Source of the DNA: Bacteroidales bacterium
GTDB taxonomy: Bacteria; Bacteroidota; Bacteroidia; Bacteroidales; WCHB1-69
DNA length: 64,000 nucleotides
NCBI GenBank assembly: GCA_017525505.1
Contig: JAFXSR010000004.1
Coordinates: 1-64,000, forward strand
Reading direction: 5' to 3'
Of the stretch, positions 63,633 through 64,000 are shown one piece after another. The notes beneath the pieces are model-generated. The model saw only the letters and a list, made by a program, of their open reading frames with translations, was not told the origin of the DNA and did no database searches. The stretch's first letter is position 1. Each line of letters starts with the position of its first letter. The translations under genes and the position numbers were made by a program.

Positions 63633-64000
63633 ATGGCAACAGAGCAAATCACAAAAATTGACGACATCGTCGTTCGTTTTGCGGGTGACTCTGGCGACGG
63701 TATGCAGCTCTCCGGAACCTTGTTCTCGGACGCTTCTGCCCTCACTGGCAATGACATCGCCACCTTCCCCGACTACCCAGCCGAAATCCGCGCCCCTCAC
63801 AATACCATTGCTGGTGTGTCTGGCTATCAGGTGCACGTGGGTAACCACATCTATAGTTCCGGCGACAAATGCGACATCCTGGTCGCAATGAATCCGGCTT
63901 CTCTCAAGTCGAACCTCAAGTGGGCCAAAAAAGGCGCCACCGTCATCGTCGATATCGACACTTTCACCGATGAGGCGCTTGAAAAAGCAGGCTACAACGA
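63633..64000 (+). CDS. korA: 2-oxoglutarate:ferredoxin oxidoreductase, alpha subunit (cut by window end)
   Basis: The first 122 residues are visible and the frame runs off the right edge. VRFAGDSGDGMQLSGTLFSD is the glycine-rich start of the gamma-type domain of 2-oxoacid:acceptor oxidoreductases; TFPDYPAEIRAPHNT and GVSGYQVHVGN follow in the KorA arrangement where gamma and alpha domains are fused. The enzyme turns 2-oxoglutarate and CoA into succinyl-CoA with reduced ferredoxin. Distinction from other 2-oxoacid types rests on those motifs. Confidence 0.88.
   Translation, partial: MATEQITKIDDIVVRFAGDSGDGMQLSGTLFSDASALTGNDIATFPDYPAEIRAPHNTIAGVSGYQVHVGNHIYSSGDKCDILVAMNPASLKSNLKWAKKGATVIVDIDTFTDEALEKAGYN

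Overview
This 64 kb window reads as chromosomal DNA of a type IX secretion (T9SS)-positive member of the Bacteroidota, most likely Bacteroidales. The evidence is the T9SS sorting domains, the bacteroidetal -7 promoter box TAnnTTTG in front of many genes, the eukaryote-like ProS, the Ala/Glu-extended S16, the PF14121-type porin and the short MPSGKKRK-type basic protein. I cannot name a genus; an uncultured gut or rumen lineage is a guess.

Layout. 0-0.4 kb: tail of an IS3-family transposase. 0.5-7.4 kb: small outer-membrane protein, a secreted GH53-like galactanase with an internal sorting-like domain, an AraC regulator, a DUF819 membrane protein and a Tyr/Ser/Asn-rich lipoprotein. 7.5-14.8 kb: housekeeping genes: proS, prfB (with its programmed +1 frameshift), recX, rng, a 29-residue COX24-like basic protein, HU, deoC and an AI-2E-type permease. 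14.8-22.5 kb: tamB, divergent tsaD, and a glycogen branching enzyme. 22.5-23.0 kb: a gene-free stretch packed with hairpins. 23-30 kb: rubrerythrin, an S41 peptidase, then an accessory island with a HigBA module, a ParE/RelE-type module, an EFR1 flavodoxin-ferredoxin protein and two exported-protein genes that are each broken by one in-frame TAA. 30-32.7 kb: a membrane protein, winged-helix regulator and CreD operon with a shared operator-like palindrome. 32.8-36.7 kb: lipoate ligase, a YwqK/MORN-like protein, an ECF sigma factor with an unusual leader, and small downstream genes. 36.9-44.3 kb: gcvT, guanine deaminase, porin, fumC, fused NfnAB-type oxidoreductase. 44.3-51.7 kb: lipoprotein, outer-membrane barrel, 1,010-residue TPR protein, ABC-F ATPase. 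52-53.5 kb: tRNA-Arg(ACG), rpsP, rimM. 53.7-63.6 kb: one 3,291-residue T9SS cargo protein. 63.6-64 kb: start of korA.

Themes. Metabolism points to an anaerobe: Nfn, 2-oxoglutarate:ferredoxin oxidoreductase, rubrerythrin, EFR1, glycine cleavage T-protein and lipoate ligase. Envelope functions (TamB, porin, barrel, TPR, T9SS cargo) dominate the rest.

The most distinctive non-coding content is repetitive: (a) clusters of short hairpins with different stems; (b) arrays of a 9-mer (cgttaagac / gtcttaacg and variants) that carry the same ATGCAC...GTGCAT palindrome at two loci; (c) GTAGAGACG palindromes lying in frame inside the GH53 gene; and (d) degenerate 7-bp tandem tracts (core YTGAANN) at gene ends, which form the Asn-stop terminus of four proteins. 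None of this is a CRISPR array. I see no single system that I would call clearly new; the repeat families, the two nonsense-interrupted genes, the sigma-factor leader and the CreD-operon operator are the best leads.
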